A stretch of DNA of 64,000 nt from Bradyrhizobium sp. NDS-1 (GTDB lineage Bacteria > Pseudomonadota > Alphaproteobacteria > Rhizobiales > Xanthobacteraceae). The position numbers were made by a program, and so were the translations under genes. The notes under the pieces were generated by a model. That model did no database searches and was not told the origin of the DNA. It saw only the letters and a program-made list of their open reading frames with translations. Shown here in pieces: positions 1 to 11,886 of this stretch; the stretch's first letter is position 1, and each line of letters opens with the position of its first letter. The stretch is from positions 372,001-436,000 of the forward strand of contig NZ_CP136628.1 in the NCBI RefSeq assembly GCF_032918005.1, given 5' to 3'.

Positions 1-1
1 G

Positions 2-136
2 CGCGAGGTGCTGATCGAGAGCGAGGCGCAGGGGCGGACGGAGCACTATCTGCCGGTGGCGATTGCGGGCGAGCGCGTGGGAAGCGTGGTGCCGCTGCGG
101 ATCGTCGGCAGCGATGGCGAGCGGCTGACCACATAA
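2..136 (+). CDS. mtaB: 3' end of tRNA-t6A37 methylthiotransferase MtaB (partial)
   Basis: Only the last 44 codons are present; the frame enters from the left edge and stops at TAA (134-136). The peptide (EVLIESEAQGRTEHYLPV...) looks like the C-terminal TRAM-type RNA-binding domain of radical-SAM methylthiotransferases, which add the 2-methylthio group to t6A at position 37 of tRNA. The catalytic domains lie outside the window. Support comes from the TRAM-like sequence and from ftsY downstream, since mtaB-ftsY neighbourhood is common in Rhizobiales. MiaB-type relatives cannot be fully excluded from so short a piece. Confidence 0.7.
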   Translation, partial: REVLIESEAQGRTEHYLPVAIAGERVGSVVPLRIVGSDGERLTT

Positions 137-182
137 TCAGCCGCGGTGAATTGCGCCGCGCTATATCCCCGCCATCCCCGCC

Positions 183-309
183 GTCGTCCCTGCGCACGCA
201 GGGACCCATACCGCGTGATTTATCGCCTGCGGACGGTCGAAGTACCGAACGACGAATCTTCGCCAAACTGCTTCCTGTGGTTATGGGTCCCTGCGTGCGC
301 AGAGACGAC
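183..309. repeat. Palindromic intergenic repeat, family A copy 1
   Basis: Two 28-bp arms, 183-210 and 282-309, are inverted copies of each other with one mismatch. Each arm is itself a hairpin (GTCCCTGCG, 2-nt loop, CGCAGGGAC). The interior matches the family A copy at 60203-60330 in inverted orientation. It fills most of the gap between mtaB and the convergent DUF2336 gene. Confidence 0.9.
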
Positions 310-351
310 CCCGGGGGTGGGATGCAGTGTGTTCCAAAACCAGCACGCGCC

Positions 352-1461
352 TTACGACGCCCGCACCTGCCAGAATCGCAGCGTGCGCCGCGCATTATCC
401 AGTGTCATGTGCGCATAGTGAGCTTGCGCGCGCGCGAGATCCGCCGGCTTCATGGCTCCGGTCGCAAAGCGGCTTTCGAGTACGGCGGTGGTGGTTTCCC
501 AGTTGAGCTGCGCCGCCTTGCACGCCACCAGCAGGCCGTCATCGCGCAGGCTCTGCATCAGCGGGCGAATGACCTCGACGGTCGATCCGGACAGCGCCGC
601 CAGGGCGGCGGCGGTCTCCTCATAGCGTCGCTGCGTGGCGAAGCCGAACAGCGTTGCCTCGCTCAGTTGGCCGGTTGCCTTGAGCATGGCAATCGCACGC
701 TTGGCACCTTCGAAATCGCGGACGGCCGACATCTCGCGCTCGACGCCGACGGCGGTGGCCGCGATCGCGCTCTGGATTTCCTCGAACAGATGAGGCGGCG
801 CGCGCGACAGCAGGCGGGCGCGCACGGCATCGGTCGCCGAGTGCAGCAACCGGCGGCGCAGCTCCGACGGCAGGTCCACGCGGACGCCGACGCTGACGGC
901 AAGTTCGGGATCCGACTCGGCCTGGGCGACCATGACGGCGAAGCCGTTTCCGGAGACGCGCGCGCCGGGATTGGCGGCGAGCCGCCGGCTGACACTGGGG
1001 TAGCGGCGCGCCAGCAACGCGTCGGTGACGATCTCCTTCAGCCACCAGCGGCCGGCCATCGCGAGCAGATGCGGCTCGCCCTTGGATGATGCGATCTTCA
1101 CCAACTCGCCGTCGTCGAGACGGGCGGATTCTTGCAGCACGGGACCGGCGATGCGGATCTCGTCATTGCTGGCGAGGCGGCGGACCACCGAGGGCGGCGC
1201 CTGTGCAATCGGCGCCAGTTGTGCGCTGATCTCGGCGAGCGCGATCCGTGCACCCATGTCGGCAAGCGCCCGCAGCTCGATGGTGCCGATCAGGCGCTCG
1301 AGCACCTCGTCGAACAGCGCGATCTGCTCGTCGTCGAAACTGCCGGCGGAGGACAGGAACAGAGCGGTGACGCGCCGGGCGGTCTCCAGGCCCTTTTCCG
1401 CCGAGCCTGCTCGAATGGCGGATTCGACCTCGTCGATGATCGATAGCTCGGCCTTGGACAT
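352..1461 (-). CDS. DUF2336 domain-containing protein
   Basis: A 369-aa alanine- and leucine-rich, probably all-helical cytoplasmic protein. I chose the ATG at 1461 (MSKAELSIIDEVE) over an upstream in-frame start at 1587, because the 42 upstream residues look like translated intergenic sequence. The body reads as repeated short helices (RRLASNDEIRIAGPVL, RRLAANPGARVSG), which suggests a HEAT-like repeat scaffold. This resembles alphaproteobacterial DUF2336 proteins, which have no assigned biochemical activity. It is encoded opposite to mtaB and ftsY. Family assignment is from memory of the pattern; function is unknown. Confidence 0.75.
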   Translation of the reverse strand: MSKAELSIIDEVESAIRAGSAEKGLETARRVTALFLSSAGSFDDEQIALFDEVLERLIGTIELRALADMGARIALAEISAQLAPIAQAPPSVVRRLASNDEIRIAGPVLQESARLDDGELVKIASSKGEPHLLAMAGRWWLKEIVTDALLARRYPSVSRRLAANPGARVSGNGFAVMVAQAESDPELAVSVGVRVDLPSELRRRLLHSATDAVRARLLSRAPPHLFEEIQSAIAATAVGVEREMSAVRDFEGAKRAIAMLKATGQLSEATLFGFATQRRYEETAAALAALSGSTVEVIRPLMQSLRDDGLLVACKAAQLNWETTTAVLESRFATGAMKPADLARAQAHYAHMTLDNARRTLRFWQVRAS

Positions 1462-1589
1462 CACGCCTCGCTCGTCCTGAGCGGTTACGGAAGCTTGTTC
1501 TAAGCAACCGCAATCATTAGAGGCGAGCACTGAAGGTTTGGTAAACCATGGACCGGTAGCCGGGCACTGCGCACTCCCCCCGACCACTG

Positions 1590-1669
1590 CTCCTCATGCC
1601 GAGGAGGCCGGCGAAGCGGGCGTCTCGAAGGATCGCCACAGGCGCTGACGCGCCCCTCACCATGAGGGT
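1590..1669. repeat. Palindromic intergenic repeat, family E copy 1
   Basis: The element starts with CTCCTCATGCCGAGGAGG and ends with CCCCTCACCATGAGGG, with GCGTCTCGAAGGAT inside. The same modules occur at 12691-12810 and 58368-58475. Confidence 0.8.
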
Positions 1670-1681
1670 TGGGCGGCTGGG

Positions 1682-2389
1682 CTATTCCCCGTTCCACCCG
1701 CAGGCCCTGAGCTTTTCGTGCATGTGGGGCGGGGCCGGCGCTACGACGCGGACGGGTTCCTTGTTCCGGGAGATCGGCACCACGATCTCGCGGGAATGCA
1801 GGTGCAGCTTCGGCTCGCCGAAGCGCGGGCCGTTGCCGTAGATGTTATCGCCGAAGATCGGCCAGCCGGTCGCGGCCGAATGCACCCGCAATTGATGGGT
1901 CCGGCCGGTGACCGGTTCCATGGCGAGCCAAGTCAGACCGTCGCCGCGGCCCATCACCTTCCAGTTCGTGATCGCCTTCTGCCCCTCCGGATCGGGCTTT
2001 TGCCACCATCCGCGCTCGGCGTTGAGCCGGCCGAGCGGCATGTCGATGATGCCCTCGTCCTCGGCGGGGCCGCCCTCGACCACGGTCCAGTAGGTCTTGC
2101 CGATCTTGCCGTGCTTGAAGAGCAGGCCGAGCGAAGCGGTGGCCTTGCGATGGCGGCCGAGCACGAGGCAGCCCGAGGTGTCCTTGTCCAGCCGGTGAGC
2201 CAGCACCGGCGGCCGCGGCAGGCCGAAACGCAATGCGTCGAACGAGGCCTCCAGATTGGCGCCGCCCTTCGGGCCGCGATGCACCGGCAGGCCCGACGGC
2301 TTGTCGATGACCAGCATCAGCCCGTCGCGATGGAGCACGCGCGACAAAATCTCCTCGGCGGTCAGTTCGGGAACATCGAGCAATTGCAA
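1682..2389 (-). CDS. RluA-family RNA pseudouridine synthase
   Basis: A 235-aa enzyme predicted to isomerise uridine to pseudouridine in rRNA or tRNA. The hallmark motif HRLDKDTSG lies at residues 65-73, with Asp68 as the expected catalytic residue; GRTHQLRVHSAATGWPI and GDNIYG near residues 160-185 are also typical. There is no N-terminal S4 domain, so it is a short stand-alone member. The frame contains no ATG near the N-terminus: a TTG at 2389 is the most upstream start before a stop, and the first ATG (Met25) would cut into the conserved core. It starts only 41 bp from divergent ftsY. The substrate cannot be told from sequence. Confidence 0.88.
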   Translation of the reverse strand: MQLLDVPELTAEEILSRVLHRDGLMLVIDKPSGLPVHRGPKGGANLEASFDALRFGLPRPPVLAHRLDKDTSGCLVLGRHRKATASLGLLFKHGKIGKTYWTVVEGGPAEDEGIIDMPLGRLNAERGWWQKPDPEGQKAITNWKVMGRGDGLTWLAMEPVTGRTHQLRVHSAATGWPIFGDNIYGNGPRFGEPKLHLHSREIVVPISRNKEPVRVVAPAPPHMHEKLRACGWNGE

Positions 2390-2430
2390 GACTTTCGTTT
2401 AATCGCCGGAACGGCTAACACACCCCCGCC

Positions 2431-3375
2431 ATGAACGATACCTCCGAGACCCCCAAGCTGAGCTGGTGGCGCCGCCTGTCCAACGGGCTGAAGCGCACCT
2501 CGTCCTCGCTCGGGACCGCGGTCGCCGACCTCGTCACCAAGCGCAAGCTCGACCGCGCCATGCTCGATGACATCGAGGACGTGCTGCTGCGCGCCGATCT
2601 CGGGACCTCCGTCGCGGTCCGGATTGCCGATGCCGTCGGCACCGGCCGTTATGACAAGGCGATCTCGGCGGACGAGGTCAAGGACGTGGTTGCGACCGAG
2701 GTCGAGAAGGTGCTGGCGCCGGTGGCGAGGCCGCTCGAGATCGACACGGCCAGGAAGCCGTTCGTGATTCTGGTGGTCGGGGTCAACGGCTCCGGCAAGA
2801 CCACGACCATCGGAAAACTCTCGCAAAAATTTGCCTCCGAAGGCCGCAAGGTGATGCTGGCCGCCGGCGACACGTTTCGCGCCGCAGCCATCGAGCAGCT
2901 CAAGGTGTGGGGCGAGCGGACGAAGACGCCCGTCATCGCCGGCGCGCAGGGCTCGGATTCGGCGAGCCTTGCCTTCAACGCGCTGACGGCGGCGAAGGAG
3001 CAGGGCATCGACGTGCTCCTGATCGACACCGCCGGGCGGCTGCAAAACAAGGCCGAGCTGATGAACGAGCTCGAAAAGGTCGTGCGCGTCATCCGCAAGG
3101 TGGATGACACCGCGCCGCATGCGGTGCTGCTGGTGCTCGACGCCACCGTCGGCCAGAACGCGCTGTCGCAGGTCGAGGCCTTTCACCGCACTGCCGGCGT
3201 CACCGGCCTCGTGATGACCAAGCTCGACGGCACCGCGCGCGGCGGCATTCTGGTGGCGCTCGCGGAAAAATTCAAACTGCCGGTGCATTTCATCGGCGTC
3301 GGCGAAGGCGTCGACGATCTCGCGCCGTTCACCGCGCGCGATTTCGCCCGCGCCATCGCCGGAATCGAAAGCTAG
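2431..3375 (+). CDS. ftsY: Signal recognition particle receptor FtsY
   Basis: A 314-aa SRP-type GTPase that docks Ffh-ribosome complexes at the inner membrane for co-translational insertion. A short N-terminal region (about 40 residues) precedes the four-helix N domain. The G domain shows GVNGSGKTT (117-125), DTFRAAA (about 151), DTAGRL (about 197) and [10 protein letters not shown] (about 267). The long acidic A domain of E. coli FtsY is absent, as is usual in alphaproteobacteria. The stop lies 2 bp before the next gene's ATG, so the two are almost certainly co-transcribed. Confidence 0.97.
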   Translation: MNDTSETPKLSWWRRLSNGLKRTSSSLGTAVADLVTKRKLDRAMLDDIEDVLLRADLGTSVAVRIADAVGTGRYDKAISADEVKDVVATEVEKVLAPVARPLEIDTARKPFVILVVGVNGSGKTTTIGKLSQKFASEGRKVMLAAGDTFRAAAIEQLKVWGERTKTPVIAGAQGSDSASLAFNALTAAKEQGIDVLLIDTAGRLQNKAELMNELEKVVRVIRKVDDTAPHAVLLVLDATVGQNALSQVEAFHRTAGVTGLVMTKLDGTARGGILVALAEKFKLPVHFIGVGEGVDDLAPFTARDFARAIAGIES

Positions 3376-3377
3376 AG

Positions 3378-3980
3378 ATGGACAAGACCCAGCCGCATCC
3401 GCTGTTCAAGCTGGCGACCGAGCTCGGTCCGCTGCTCGTGTTCTTCTTCGTGAACGCGAAGTTCAATCTGTTCGCCGCGACCGGCGCCTTCATGGTGGCG
3501 ATCGTGGCGGCGATGGCCGCGTCCTACATGGTGACGCGCCATGTCCCGATGATGGCGATCGTGACGGGTGTGATCGTGTTGGTGTTCGGCACGCTGACGC
3601 TGGTGCTGCACGACGAGACCTTCATCAAGTTCAAGCCGACCATCATCTACGGCCTGTTCGCCGCGATCCTCGGCGGCGGCCTGCTGTTCGGCCGTTCCTT
3701 CATCGCCGTGATGTTCGACCAGGTGTTCAATCTGACGCCGCAGGGCTGGCGCATCCTGACGCTGCGCTGGGCGCTGTTCTTCGCCGGCATGGCGGTGCTG
3801 AACGAGATCATCTGGCGAACCCAGAGCACGGATTTCTGGGTGAACTTCAAGGTCTTCGGCGTCCTGCCGCTGACCGCCATCTTCGGCGTGATTCAGATGC
3901 CGCTGATCAAGCGCTATCATCTCGAACCGGCGTCGCTGGAGGCGAGCGAGGCCGAGGCGGGGGACGTCACGAAGGGGTGA
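3378..3980 (+). CDS. Septation protein A / inner membrane protein YciB (IspZ) family
   Basis: A 200-aa hydrophobic protein with about five or six membrane spans ([58 protein letters not shown] and two C-terminal spans). The opening [16 protein letters not shown] and [12 protein letters not shown] are typical of the YciB/IspZ family, linked to septation and envelope integrity. It starts 2 bp after the ftsY stop, so translational coupling is likely. The product is named variously septation protein A, YciB or IspZ. Confidence 0.93.
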   Translation: MDKTQPHPLFKLATELGPLLVFFFVNAKFNLFAATGAFMVAIVAAMAASYMVTRHVPMMAIVTGVIVLVFGTLTLVLHDETFIKFKPTIIYGLFAAILGGGLLFGRSFIAVMFDQVFNLTPQGWRILTLRWALFFAGMAVLNEIIWRTQSTDFWVNFKVFGVLPLTAIFGVIQMPLIKRYHLEPASLEASEAEAGDVTKG

Positions 3981-4203
3981 CGCCAACTCCGGGCTGAGCC
4001 CGTCGGCCGGCCCGCATATTCACGCTGACATGCACTTCGCGCGGTCTGCTGGTCGCCGCCGACCGGGTTGAGCGACGAAGCCGACGGGGTTCTTCATTGC
4101 TCTGTAACCGCAAGCTGAGATTGTTCAGCTCTCTACCTTGCCTGAAAGATCGCAGGCGATAGCCTTTTGGTCGTGAAGAGATGATGGCACGCCGGAGGGC
4201 CCG

Positions 4204-5403
4204 GTGGTGAGCGCAAAACAGGATCACGCGGCTGAACACCTGATTCAGTACCTCCGGCAACTCGCTCCGCAGGTCCGGCGCCGCCTGCTTGCCGAACTGG
4301 AACGGCTGCATCTCCTCGGCGAGGACATTCCGCATTCCGAGCCATTGGTGGCGGCGCTGCGAGCCGAGTTTCGCAACACGGGCCAGAACCATTATCGCGT
4401 CGGAAATCCCTCGCGCTACTTCTTCGAGCCGCTCGAGCCGGTTCTGGTGGACGGCGCGCCGGAACGGGCCAATAGCGGCCAGATCGCCCGTGGATCGCTC
4501 GCGCCGATCTGGAGTCTCGTGACCGAGCAATTGCTGCGCAGCATGGCGGCGGACTACGTCGCCAGTGCGACGAAGGCCATCTCTGCCGGCAAGCAGCCCG
4601 AGGCGCGGCAGATGGCCCAGGCGTTCCAGAAGAAGGTTCTGACCTCTCTCAACGGCCAGCTGGGTTCTGCCGAGGGCGCAGCCGGCATTCGCGATGGGCT
4701 GATGGCCTATACCAGCTCGCATGCGACATTCGACGACCTCAAGAAGATGCTGCGCTACCTCGAACTGCAGCGGGAGCTCGAGGATTTTGGCCGTGCCCTT
4801 GCGCCGAAGATTGCCCGGCTCGAGGGCGCCGGCCTCGACAAGGCGCTCGGTCTGTTGAGCGCGCTCAAGGCCAGGCGCGTCGATGCCGTGCCGTTCGCGC
4901 TCACAATCCTCGCAAAGCGTCTGGAATCCCCCTGGGAGCTGCTGTCGGTCGCGACCGCTCCGGCCGACGACCGGGCTGCGGCGCGGATCGCGGAGGGGCC
5001 CTTCGCGCTTGCGGTTTCGATGGTGCTCGATCAGGTCGAGGAGAAGCGTCTCCTCCTGCTGTTTGCCCTCAGGAACAACCGCCCGGTGCGGGCCAAGGAG
5101 ATCGTCGGCGAGATCTATCGGATCGAGGAGGCGCTGAGAACGCAGATCGAGCTTCAAGGGTCCGGCTGGGCCCAGCGTCTGGATGACCTGATGGCGGCCG
5201 TCCAGGCTGCCGTCACCGCGGAGATCAACAGCATTCCGGGCGACCACCGGCACCTGACGCACATTCTGGAATCGCCGCGGTTGCGACCCGGCCATTCCTT
5301 CGGCCACAAGGTCGGCCATATCTTCGAGAAGGGCTGGGACGCCGTGGCCGGCCTGCTCGCAGGCAACGCGAACTCAAGCGATCGTCGCGACAAGGTGTCG
5401 TGA
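4204..5403 (+). CDS. Conserved-looking protein of unknown function, 399 aa
   Basis: I do not recognise this gene. It begins with tandem GTG codons (4204 and 4207) behind a GGAGG at 4194-4198; spacing favours the second GTG. The product is largely helical, cytoplasmic and charged, with no signal peptide or membrane span. Leucine-rich helices (HLIQYLRQLAPQVRRRLLAE; FDDLKKMLRYLELQRELED) suggest a helical-bundle scaffold. The C-terminus carries a His/Gly/Phe-rich stretch (HSFGHKVGHIFEKGWDAVAG). Codon usage matches its neighbours, so it looks native. It follows 223 bp of non-coding DNA after the septation protein gene and is convergent with the ccm operon. Confidence 0.75.
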   Translation: MVSAKQDHAAEHLIQYLRQLAPQVRRRLLAELERLHLLGEDIPHSEPLVAALRAEFRNTGQNHYRVGNPSRYFFEPLEPVLVDGAPERANSGQIARGSLAPIWSLVTEQLLRSMAADYVASATKAISAGKQPEARQMAQAFQKKVLTSLNGQLGSAEGAAGIRDGLMAYTSSHATFDDLKKMLRYLELQRELEDFGRALAPKIARLEGAGLDKALGLLSALKARRVDAVPFALTILAKRLESPWELLSVATAPADDRAAARIAEGPFALAVSMVLDQVEEKRLLLLFALRNNRPVRAKEIVGEIYRIEEALRTQIELQGSGWAQRLDDLMAAVQAAVTAEINSIPGDHRHLTHILESPRLRPGHSFGHKVGHIFEKGWDAVAGLLAGNANSSDRRDKVS

Positions 5404-5467
5404 ACGCGTCCGCGGAGCGGCTTGTCCGCCCCGCTAGAGCGTGATCCAGAATCTCGTCGCGCTCGAG

Positions 5468-6061
5468 TCAGCCTCCTGTCTTGAGCGCCTTCTCCAGCTC
5501 CGGCATCAGCACGGTCTTGAGGTTCTGTGGCGTGACCGGGCCGACCAGCTTGTAGACGATGGTGCCTTCGCGCCCGACGACGAAGGTCTCCGGCACGCCG
5601 TAGACGCCCCATTCGATCGAGGCGCGGCCGTTGGCATCGACGCCGACGCGGCTGAACGGGTTGCCGTAGCGGCCGAGGAAGCGGCGCGCATTGTCCGCGG
5701 CGTCCTTGTAATTGATGCCGACCAGCTGGAAGCGCTCGTCCTTGGCCAGTTCGGTCAGGAGCGGGGCCTCGTCATGGCACGGCACGCACCAGGACGCCCA
5801 GACATTGACCAGGCTGACCTTGCCCTTGAAGGCGGCGGGATCGAGTCCCGGCACCGGCGCGTTGTCGGCCTGCAATCCCTCGAGTGGCGGCAGCACTGTC
5901 TGCGGTACCGGACGACCGATCAGCGCGGACGGAATTCGCGAGATATCGCCGCTGCCGAGCCGGAACCAGAACAGCAGCGCGAGGGCAATGAAGGCGATCA
6001 GCGGCAGCACCATCAGGAAGGTGCGGCGCTGCGGCGGCGCGGAGGTCGATTGATCGCTCAT
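5468..6061 (-). CDS. ccmG: Thiol:disulfide interchange protein CcmG/DsbE
   Basis: A 197-aa periplasmic thioredoxin-like protein anchored by one N-terminal membrane span (residues 14-32). It carries the redox motif WCVPC at 91-95 in the context [11 protein letters not shown], and the cis-Pro loop YGVPETFVV. In cytochrome c maturation it keeps apocytochrome cysteines reduced before heme attachment. The start ATG (6061) overlaps the ccmD stop by 4 bp. It is the last gene of the cluster. Confidence 0.95.
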   Translation of the reverse strand: MSDQSTSAPPQRRTFLMVLPLIAFIALALLFWFRLGSGDISRIPSALIGRPVPQTVLPPLEGLQADNAPVPGLDPAAFKGKVSLVNVWASWCVPCHDEAPLLTELAKDERFQLVGINYKDAADNARRFLGRYGNPFSRVGVDANGRASIEWGVYGVPETFVVGREGTIVYKLVGPVTPQNLKTVLMPELEKALKTGG

Positions 6062-6237
6062 GACGCATCCACCGCGCTGCGGCCGGAGCGGCGGGTGATG
6101 CCGCTGCGCTCGAGCTCGCGCAGCCGCTGCGCCTGGTTGCGATAATCGAGCACGATCCAGCCGATCAGGATCGCGACCACGACGGCCACTGCGGCATAGG
6201 ACGTCACGATGAAGGATGCATAGGGACCGAGCGACAT
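6058..6237 (-). CDS. ccmD: Heme exporter protein CcmD
   Basis: A 59-aa small membrane protein with one N-terminal span ([20 protein letters not shown]) and a basic cytoplasmic tail containing [11 protein letters not shown], typical of CcmD. CcmD helps release the heme-CcmE complex from CcmABC. Tandem ATGs exist at 6240 and 6237; the second overlaps the ccmC stop and is chosen here. Both ends overlap neighbours (ccmC and ccmG) by 1-4 bp, showing tight translational coupling. Confidence 0.9.
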   Translation of the reverse strand: MSLGPYASFIVTSYAAVAVVVAILIGWIVLDYRNQAQRLRELERSGITRRSGRSAVDAS

Positions 6238-7031
6238 CATCCTGCGGCCCCAACTTCTTTCGATGCGCTTTGTCCGCGCGAACCGGAGCCCGCCTCGCTC
6301 GAGAACGCCACACGGCTCGCCTGCATCATCTGCAGGGAGCGGACCCGGCGGCGCAGGATCTCGTTGCGCATCGCGGCCAGATGCAGCGTGACGAACAGCA
6401 GCGTGAATGCGAGCGCCATCACCAGCAGCGGAATCAGGAACGATTTGTCGAGGGCCGATCCGCCCATGCGCATCACCGAGGCCGGCTGGTGCAGCGTGTT
6501 CCACCAGTCGACCGAGAACTTGATGATCGGCAGGTTGATGGCGCCGACCAGGGTCAGCACCGCGGCGGCGCGTGCCGCGCGCGAGGGATCGTCGACCGCG
6601 CGCCACAGCGCCATCAGGCCGAGATACATCAGGAACAGGATCAGCACCGAGGTGAGCCGCGCATCCCATTCCCAATAGGTGCCCCACATCGGCCGGCCCC
6701 ACAGCGAGCCCGTGAGCAGCGCGAGGAAGGTGAAGGCGGCCCCGATCGGCGCTGCGGCTTTGGCGGCGACGTCGGCGAGCGGATGACGCCACACCAGCGT
6801 GCCCAGCGATGCGATGCTCATCACGCCCCAGACGAACATCGACAGCCAGGCATTGGGCACGTGGATGAACATGATCTTGACGGTCGCGCCCTGCTGATAG
6901 TCGTCCGGCGCGTAGGCTGCCTGGTAGAGGCCGATCGCGAGCAGGATGACGGTCGCGGCCGCGAGCCACGGCAACACCCGCGCCGTCAGCGCGAGGAACC
7001 GGGTCGGGTTGGCGAGGTCGATCAGTGACAT
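6237..7031 (-). CDS. ccmC: Heme exporter permease CcmC
   Basis: A 264-aa six-span inner membrane protein. The tryptophan-rich heme-handling signature [13 protein letters not shown] is at residues 111-123, and conserved histidines occur in MFIHVPNAW and NTLHQP on either side. CcmC loads heme onto CcmE. It lies upstream of ccmD and 106 bp downstream of ccmB on the minus strand. Confidence 0.96.
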   Translation of the reverse strand: MSLIDLANPTRFLALTARVLPWLAAATVILLAIGLYQAAYAPDDYQQGATVKIMFIHVPNAWLSMFVWGVMSIASLGTLVWRHPLADVAAKAAAPIGAAFTFLALLTGSLWGRPMWGTYWEWDARLTSVLILFLMYLGLMALWRAVDDPSRAARAAAVLTLVGAINLPIIKFSVDWWNTLHQPASVMRMGGSALDKSFLIPLLVMALAFTLLFVTLHLAAMRNEILRRRVRSLQMMQASRVAFSSEAGSGSRGQSASKEVGAAG

Positions 7032-7137
7032 GGTACCCTGATAATCATCGGTGGCCGCTCAGGCAATCAGCACGAAAGCGGGGGACGAAAGTTGATCGGG
7101 GTCAAGGTCAGCCGAGCCCCTCTCAATCGAGCCCATC

Positions 7138-7806
7138 TCAGTCAAGTCCATGCCGCAGGCTCGCTGCGGCTGCGAAGGGGCCGACCACGAGGCTGACCAG
7201 GGACAGCGCGCACAGGATCGAGAACGGCGCGCCGAACGTCATGGGGCCGACGATGACGGCCTGTGAGGCCGCCACGCCGAAAATCAGGACGGGAATCGAC
7301 AGCGGCAGCACCAGCACGGCCATCAGCAGCCCGCCGCGGTGCAGCGTCACCGCCAGTGCCGCGCCGATCATGCCGGTAAAGGTCAGCGCCGGCGTTCCTG
7401 CGAGCAGCGTCAGCGCCACCGCGCCGGTCGCGACCATGTCGAGGTTGAGCAGCAGGCCGAGCACGGGGGTTGCGACAATCAGCGGCAGGCCGGCGGCCAG
7501 CCAATGCGCCAGCGCCTTGGCGGCGCAGGCGAGTTCCAGTGGCGTCCGGCTCATCGTGATCAGGTCGAGCGAGCCGTCCTCGTGGTCGGCCATGAATAGC
7601 CGGTCGAGGGTGAGCAGGCTCGCCAGCAGCGCGCCGAGCCAGAGAATGGCCGGCCCCAGCCGCGACAGCAGCGCCAGATCCGGCCCGACCGCGAACGGCA
7701 TCAGCACCACCACGGTCAGGAAGAACAGGACGCCGATCAGTGCCCCGCCGCCAACGCGGAGCGCGATCCGGATGTCCCGTCGAATGAGGGCGGACAGGGC
7801 GGTCAT
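7138..7806 (-). CDS. ccmB: Heme exporter permease CcmB
   Basis: A 222-aa polytopic protein (about six spans) matching the CcmB family in length and pattern (LIRRDIRIALRVGGGALIG; MADHEDGSLDLITMSRTPLE). It is the permease partner of CcmA in the complex that releases holo-CcmE. A palindromic repeat separates it from ccmA by 280 bp, which is unusual for these normally overlapping genes. Confidence 0.94.
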   Translation of the reverse strand: MTALSALIRRDIRIALRVGGGALIGVLFFLTVVVLMPFAVGPDLALLSRLGPAILWLGALLASLLTLDRLFMADHEDGSLDLITMSRTPLELACAAKALAHWLAAGLPLIVATPVLGLLLNLDMVATGAVALTLLAGTPALTFTGMIGAALAVTLHRGGLLMAVLVLPLSIPVLIFGVAASQAVIVGPMTFGAPFSILCALSLVSLVVGPFAAAASLRHGLD

Positions 7807-7867
7807 GAGGCGGCTCTTCCTGCGGTGCGGTCATGGAGATCGGGCTGACGCCGCGAGGACGGTGCGC

Positions 7868-8038
7868 TCCCTCCCCCCTTGCGGGGGAGGGCGGGGGACA
7901 GGGGTAGCCCCGGGCGAGATGTCCGCCTGTGGAGGTCTTCCCAAGTGCTTGAATCGAGAGAGCGCGTCGTGTGGCACACCCCTCCCTGATCACGAGAGCG
8001 AGCCTTGCTCGCCTCGGACCCCGCAAGGGAGGAGGGAA
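7868..8038. repeat. Palindromic repeat, family F, between ccmA and ccmB
   Basis: The outer arms are TCCCTCCCCCCTTGCGGGGG (7868-7887) and CCCCGCAAGGGAGGAGGGA (about 8020-8038). An inner hairpin lies around CGAGAGCGAGCCTTGCTCGCCTCG. It occupies most of the 280-bp ccmA-ccmB gap. Confidence 0.8.
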
Positions 8039-8086
8039 CGGACAGGGCGGGGCCCGGCCGCTTGGAAAGCTGAGGGTCGTGCCACG

Positions 8087-8713
8087 TCACGCCACACCCC
8101 CGATCCGCAGCTCCCGGGCCTCGATCCCGAGTGGAGCATGAGTCGCCGCCACGATCATCCCGCCACGGGCGAGATGCTCCTGCATCAGGCCGCCGAACAT
8201 GTCCTGGCCGGCCACGTCGAGCGCATTGGTCGGCTCGTCCAGCAGCCAGACCGGGCGGCGGACGGTCAACAGGCGGGCCAGCGACAGTCGACGGCGCTGG
8301 CCGGCGGACAAGAAGCCGGCGGGCAGATGGGTAGCATGGTCGAGCCCGACGATGGCGAGACTCTCGGCCGCGTCAAGGCGCTCGCCGCCGAGAAAATCGG
8401 CCCAGAATACCAGATTTTCCGCCACGCTGAGGGCCGGCTTCAAGGCATCGCGATGGCCGAGATAGTGGCACTGCTCGGGCAGCGTCAGCTCGCCATCGCC
8501 GCCCTCCAGCGCGATCGTCCCGCCGGCCGGAACGAGCAGGCCCGCGATCAGCCGCAGCAGCGAGGTCTTGCCCGATCCGTTGCGGCCGACGACCGCCACG
8601 GCCTCGCCCGACATGGCCGCGAAATCGAGCCCGGCAAACACCTCGCGGCCGCCGCGCACGCAGGCAACCCCCTGTCCGGAGAGCTGCATCTCGCCTCGTT
8701 TCAAGTCACTCAA
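8087..8713 (-). CDS. ccmA: Cytochrome c biogenesis ATP-binding protein CcmA
   Basis: A 208-aa ABC ATPase: Walker A GRNGSGKT (43-50), a Q-loop region, signature [15 protein letters not shown] (about 139) and Walker [13 protein letters not shown]. It powers the CcmABCD complex during heme handover to CcmE. The start is uncertain: the ATG of MQLSGQG (residue 9) fits the family N-terminus better than MSDLKRGE at 8713. It is first in the minus-strand cluster and divergent from acnA. Confidence 0.95.
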   Translation of the reverse strand: MSDLKRGEMQLSGQGVACVRGGREVFAGLDFAAMSGEAVAVVGRNGSGKTSLLRLIAGLLVPAGGTIALEGGDGELTLPEQCHYLGHRDALKPALSVAENLVFWADFLGGERLDAAESLAIVGLDHATHLPAGFLSAGQRRRLSLARLLTVRRPVWLLDEPTNALDVAGQDMFGGLMQEHLARGGMIVAATHAPLGIEARELRIGGVA

Positions 8714-8800
8714 AGCCGGGCCTCAGGAAAACTTGGGGTAGCGCATGGGAATTTTTGGCTCGCGAATTGCTGCGGCACGATTGTGGCTGTGGCGGCGCGG

Positions 8801-8817
8801 TTAGAAAGCTTCTATAA
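8801..8817. promoter_or_regulatory. Candidate iron-control element (Irr/ICE-like) upstream of acnA
   Basis: The sequence TTAGAAAGCTTCTATAA contains a perfect inverted repeat TAGAA-N3-TTCTA (8802-8814). This has the arm sequence and spacing I associate with the ICE motif bound by Irr in Rhizobiales. It overlaps a possible -10 hexamer (TATAAG, 8813-8818) and lies about 115 bp before the acnA start. No binding data are available here. Confidence 0.45.
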
Positions 8818-8931
8818 GCCCGGAACTACTTGATGCAGCAACTCAACCTGCCCCTGCAAGCGGCCCAGCCTAGATGCGCTGACGGTGTTAAAATACCCTG
8901 CCGGGTATAACTAACAATTGGGATTTCCTAC

Positions 8932-11652
<2,721 letters not shown>

Positions 11653-11702
11653 GCGCGGATTTGTGAACCATGGCTCACTGCGAAGTGAGTAGAAGGTTAG
11701 AT

Positions 11703-11730
11703 GAAGGCGGCCTATCACAAGGCCGCCTTC
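11703..11730 (+). terminator. Hairpin terminator after acnA
   Basis: An 11-bp perfect stem, GAAGGCGGCCT / AGGCCGCCTTC, with a 6-nt loop, lies 50 bp after the acnA stop. No clear U-tract follows, so termination strength is uncertain. Confidence 0.7.
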
Positions 11731-11886
11731 GTGCGTTTGCGGCATGCTCCAGATGGGCCCGCCCGGCGGAAAACCTCCCTTTGGCGGTTGGCCTGGACGG
11801 TCGAGTGTACCGCGCCCCGTAAGACTACGGTGACCATCCGGCGATAAGATCTCCCTTTCCACGAGCAATGGTGTGCGGCGTTCGAC

